Shown: positions 61,448 through 64,000 of the stretch, one piece after another | How the letters are laid out: each line of letters starts with the position of its first letter | How positions within the stretch are numbered: position 1 is the stretch's first letter | Source: Halocaridina rubra | Taxonomy: Eukaryota; Arthropoda; Malacostraca; Decapoda; Atyidae | Length of the DNA: 64,000 bases | NCBI GenBank assembly: GCA_037179515.1 | Contig: JAXCGZ010007647.1 | Coordinates: 83,501 to 147,500 of the forward strand | Direction of reading: 5' to 3' | The notes under the pieces: model-generated | What the model was told of the DNA's origin: nothing | Databases searched by the model: none | Seen by the model: the letters and a program-made list of their open reading frames with translations, nothing else | Position numbers and translations under genes: made by a program

Positions 61448-62880
61448 AAGTCAAAGTCAAAGTCAAAAACTTTATTCCATCAAAAATGGCTATTACATGA
61501 TAATTAATCTAATTACAAATTACAATGTAAAATGTCAAAATAAAACAAATGAAATTTGCAAAGCACAAAATCAAAAAATTTACACATTAAAATATGCATA
61601 CGTACACTTCGTCTACCCAATGGGAGGATAATAATGAGACTAAAATCACTTATTAAGTAGGTGATTTAAAAGATGAGATTTAAGTGAGGGTAATGTTTGG
61701 CAACTTCTTAAGTTTGCGGGTAAAGAGTTCCAAAGTCTCGGGCCCATTACATTTAAGGCTCTTGCCCCAATATCAGTGGAAGTTCTGGGCACGTAAAAAG
61801 AATTCTGATATCTGGTGTTGACGTTATTGATACGCACTTGACTAACTGTTGGCAATGAGAAGAGCCATTCCGGTAATATTCCATGATTTATTTTAAAAAC
61901 TAAAAGACAGATATTATATATGAACTTCATGTCCATCCTTAGCCAACCCAATCTCTCAAAGAGGGGAGTCACGTGATCATATTTATGCACCCCCCCTATG
62001 GCAACTCTTGCAGCAAAATTCTGGAGCCTTTTCACTCGTAACATCTGGGTCTTAGTCGTGGAACCCCAAACACTTAGACAGTAGTTGAGAATACTTAAAA
62101 TCAATGTTTGTACTACAATTACCCTACAATCAGGCTCGAATCTTTCATAGACTCTGTTCAAGTAAATAAGGGTCCCGTTCACTTTTTTATGTAGTTCATC
62201 GATATGAAAATTAAATGTCATGGTACTGTCCATAATAACTCCTAGATTTTTAACCTTATTAGATGGGAAGAGTGAAACATTGTTGAAATTTATACTGATG
62301 TTCTCAGGAATGCGGGACAGGTATTGATTTGATCCAAAAATAACGAATTTAGTTTTATTTTCGTTCAGTAAAAGACCATTACTGTTAAAATAACTTTTGG
62401 CACAGTTTAATATATCTTCAGCCCTTTTTAAGATTTCAGGAATTCTATCAATGTCACCAGTAAGCATAATCTGGGTGTCATCAGCATACATAACAAGTAG
62501 GCAATCTCTTATAAATTGAGGTAAATCATTAACATATATTAAGAAAAGCAGAGGACCCAAAATTGAACCCTGAGGAACGCCAAAACTGATATCTAAAGAA
62601 GAAGAGAGAGTCGAGCCCATTCGAACTGATTGAATTCGATCTTTCAGATAATTTTCGAACCAAAATGAGTCAACATGAACTTTGGAAAGTTTTCTCATTA
62701 GAATTTGATGGTGTACACTGTCAAATGCTTTAGACAAATCTAACAATAATAAAAGTGATATTTTCTTATTTTCAATATTACTATAAATTTTATCAGTAAT
62801 TTTAAGTAGGGCCGTCTCGGTCGAAAGTTTAGGCCGAAAACCGTGTTGTTCTTCACATAATAGACAATTTGATTCAAGAG
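61445..62880 (-). mobile_element. LINE of a separate family, 5'-truncated, between GA repeats
   Basis: The minus strand carries an RT frame to 61646, a roughly 200-bp 3' UTR and a tail of about three TTTGAC units (plus strand GTCAAAGTCAAAGTCAAAGT at 61444-61465). On the LINE sense strand both flanks are CT repeats, as for the family 3 LINEs. Confidence 0.88.
61646..62880 (-). CDS. LINE reverse transcriptase, intact frame, N-terminally truncated
   Basis: About 410 codons open without a stop from the truncation point. EEQHGFRPKLSTETALLKI opens the RT, then LLLLDLSKAFDSVHHQIL (first catalytic Asp), ISFGVPQGSILGPLLFLIYV and LLVMYADDTQIM (YADD intact). The thumb has KVKNLGVIMDSTMTFNFHI. The C-terminal domain has CLSVWGSTTKTQMLRVKRLQ and GPRLWNSLPANLR, ending LLNHLLNK. 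This resembles Crack/Daphne/L2-type RT proteins. The endonuclease and the N-terminal RT part are missing, so it is a recent dead-on-arrival copy. Confidence 0.9.
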
Positions 62881-63003
62881 AGAGAGAGAGAGAGAATCTT
62901 TAAGTAACTCTTGTTCATTCAACCAAAACTACATTATTTATAGTAAAAATAATGGTTTAATTTCGAATTCGTAATAATAATGATGATAATAATAACAATA
63001 ATG

Positions 63004-63035
<32 letters not shown>

Positions 63036-63105
63036 TCCCCAATCATCATCAAAGGAAAATTATTGTTGCCAATAATATGAAAGGAAAATAATTGTTGCCA
63101 ATAAT

Positions 63106-63143
<38 letters not shown>

Positions 63144-63424
63144 TATCTAAGGAGAATTTTTAGAATAGACATCATGAAAGTAATGCAGAGGTATAGTAAA
63201 CCCAGCAGAGAGCTGGATATTCATTACGCATCTTTTATAATCCCTTCACATCTGACAGGTCATTACACTCTCCATCTCTGTTTCTCTTTACAGCCTGATA
63301 AAGGCCGTTTTATTTTATCGTCTCATTTTTTTTTTAGGCTGATCCTACTTCGCGGTTTTCCTGTCTCATGCCGGGTCCAGGAACCGAACTGCCGCGATAA
63401 GGGGGGAACACTGTACTACCTTAT

Positions 63425-63510
63425 ATTAGTGTGTTAGACTGGGGACTGTGGTAGAACAGTTGTTCGAGTACTCAACTTGAAAGTGAAAAACCCATATTTG
63501 AATGCATCAT
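63425..63510 (+). mobile_element. tRNA-derived SINE, decayed
   Basis: GACTGGGGACTGTGGTAGAA, then CAGTTGTTCGAGTACTCAAC and a decayed B box CCCATATTTGAATGC. It is the inverted counterpart of 60295-60415. Confidence 0.5.
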
Positions 63511-63516
63511 GTTAGG

Positions 63517-63990
63517 CCAATAGTTCCCAAACTACCTTTTATTTGGCTATGCCCCACCTAAGCATCTCTAAAATCTTGATCCTCCCCTGACGTATATTTC
63601 GTATTATTCAAAAAGTGAATTCCCATTCACGTTGAAGAAGCCTAAAATGCCATTAATAACTTGATCAAAGCAAGCTTCCAAAGAATGTGGTACCCACGAA
63701 TGAGAGAAATAAAAGAACAATAGGACAGTTGAAGTACTGAGGAAGAAATCTAAGAATTTGTTAATAAAATGATAATAATATGATGTGATATGAAAAAAAC
63801 AGCAAATAAAGTTTCAAGCACGTAAGAGAGAATTGAAGTGCATGCATATAATATACTTTGAATGAAAGCATTCATACAGACTCACTAGAAAAATATTTAA
63901 TATTAATAACACATTCTTTGACTTGCCCCTTAAAAATAAAATTGCCCCTTGTGGGACATGTGCCCCACGTTGGGAACATGGCGTTAGGTG
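63517..63990. mobile_element. Possible hAT-like MITE
   Basis: AATAGTTCCCAAACTACC at the left and ACGTTGGGAACATG at the right are imperfect inverted ends, with GCCCC-rich words near both (ATGCCCCACC, TGTGCCCCACG), as in nonautonomous hAT elements. GTTAGG lies outside both ends, but an exact 8-bp duplication is not clean. No transposase is seen. Confidence 0.4.
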
Positions 63991-64000
63991 TTACGAAGGG

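Larger units (their letters stand above)
60849..63413. mobile_element. Tigger/mariner-like element with long inverted arms, enclosing a LINE
   Basis: The ends read AGTGTTCCCCC (left, 60850) and its complement GGGGGGAACACT (right, to 63412), flanked by TA, as in pogo/Tigger elements. Arms of roughly 270 bp (60965-61230 and 63030-63313) are inverted copies: AAAGAGAAACAGAGATGGAG at the left has its complement at the right. Each arm carries an ATT/AAT array. No transposase is present. The centre is a LINE between GA repeats. Confidence 0.75.

Overview
The window is a repeat-dominated piece of an arthropod nuclear genome. A decapod crustacean is my best guess, from the very long AT, AAT, CT and AC microsatellites, the many LINE families, several tRNA-derived SINEs and one CLIP-domain gene. 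CLIP domains are an arthropod immune and protease hallmark. Nothing prokaryotic, no CRISPR and no rRNA was seen.

Two host genes can be read by joining exons through splice sites and codon phase. Gene 1 (minus strand, coding 20641 down to 11212, continuing off the last exon seen) encodes a signal peptide, a complete six-cysteine CLIP domain split over two exons, one calcium-binding EGF module and a C-type-lectin-like domain. All five junctions agree in phase (1, 2, 1, 1, 1), giving 833 coding bases. Gene 2 (plus strand) has a 26-codon first exon at 49458-49535, a 149-bp exon at 53078-53226 and a possible third at 56633-56747. I do not recognise its product.

Nearly everything else is mobile DNA. 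Family 1 is a CR1/L2/jockey-type LINE (coiled-coil ORF1, AP-endonuclease plus RT ORF2, 3' tail of AATTAGGTA-type repeats). It has an almost complete minus-strand copy at 26538-30600, a 5'-truncated copy at 397-3236 and a head-to-tail chain of six truncated plus-strand copies at 31585-45700 joined by AC, AT and ACAT microsatellites. Family 2 carries RNase H (5210-7170, 10030-10170, 13080-14340). Family 3 carries RNase H and sits between CT repeats (45922-47137, 47212-49186). Family 4 is RTE-like (16970-18210, 50158-50980). Family 5 is poly-A tailed (51775-52510, 52690-52895, 57770-57855, 57868-59567). Two further LINEs lie at 32325-32757 and 61445-62880. A gypsy-type LTR element (11709-15986, 5-bp duplication AAAAT) sits in an intron of gene 1. 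A BEL/Pao-type LTR element (40574-45299) splits the last LINE of the chain. A Tigger/mariner-like element with long inverted arms (60849-63413) holds a LINE between GA repeats. A hAT-like MITE may close the window.

The organising theme is transposons and microsatellites inside each other. LINEs sit in CT/GA repeats, SINEs in AT repeats and an RTE in AAT repeats. LINE 3' tails run into AC/AT arrays in which the next LINE copy lies. One AT array of about 1.55 kb lies inside a reverse-transcriptase frame. At 24310-25450 a tRNA-Ile-like repeat forms an inverted, palindromic tandem array flanked by AT repeats. Feature edges inside simple repeats are accurate to a few bases only.
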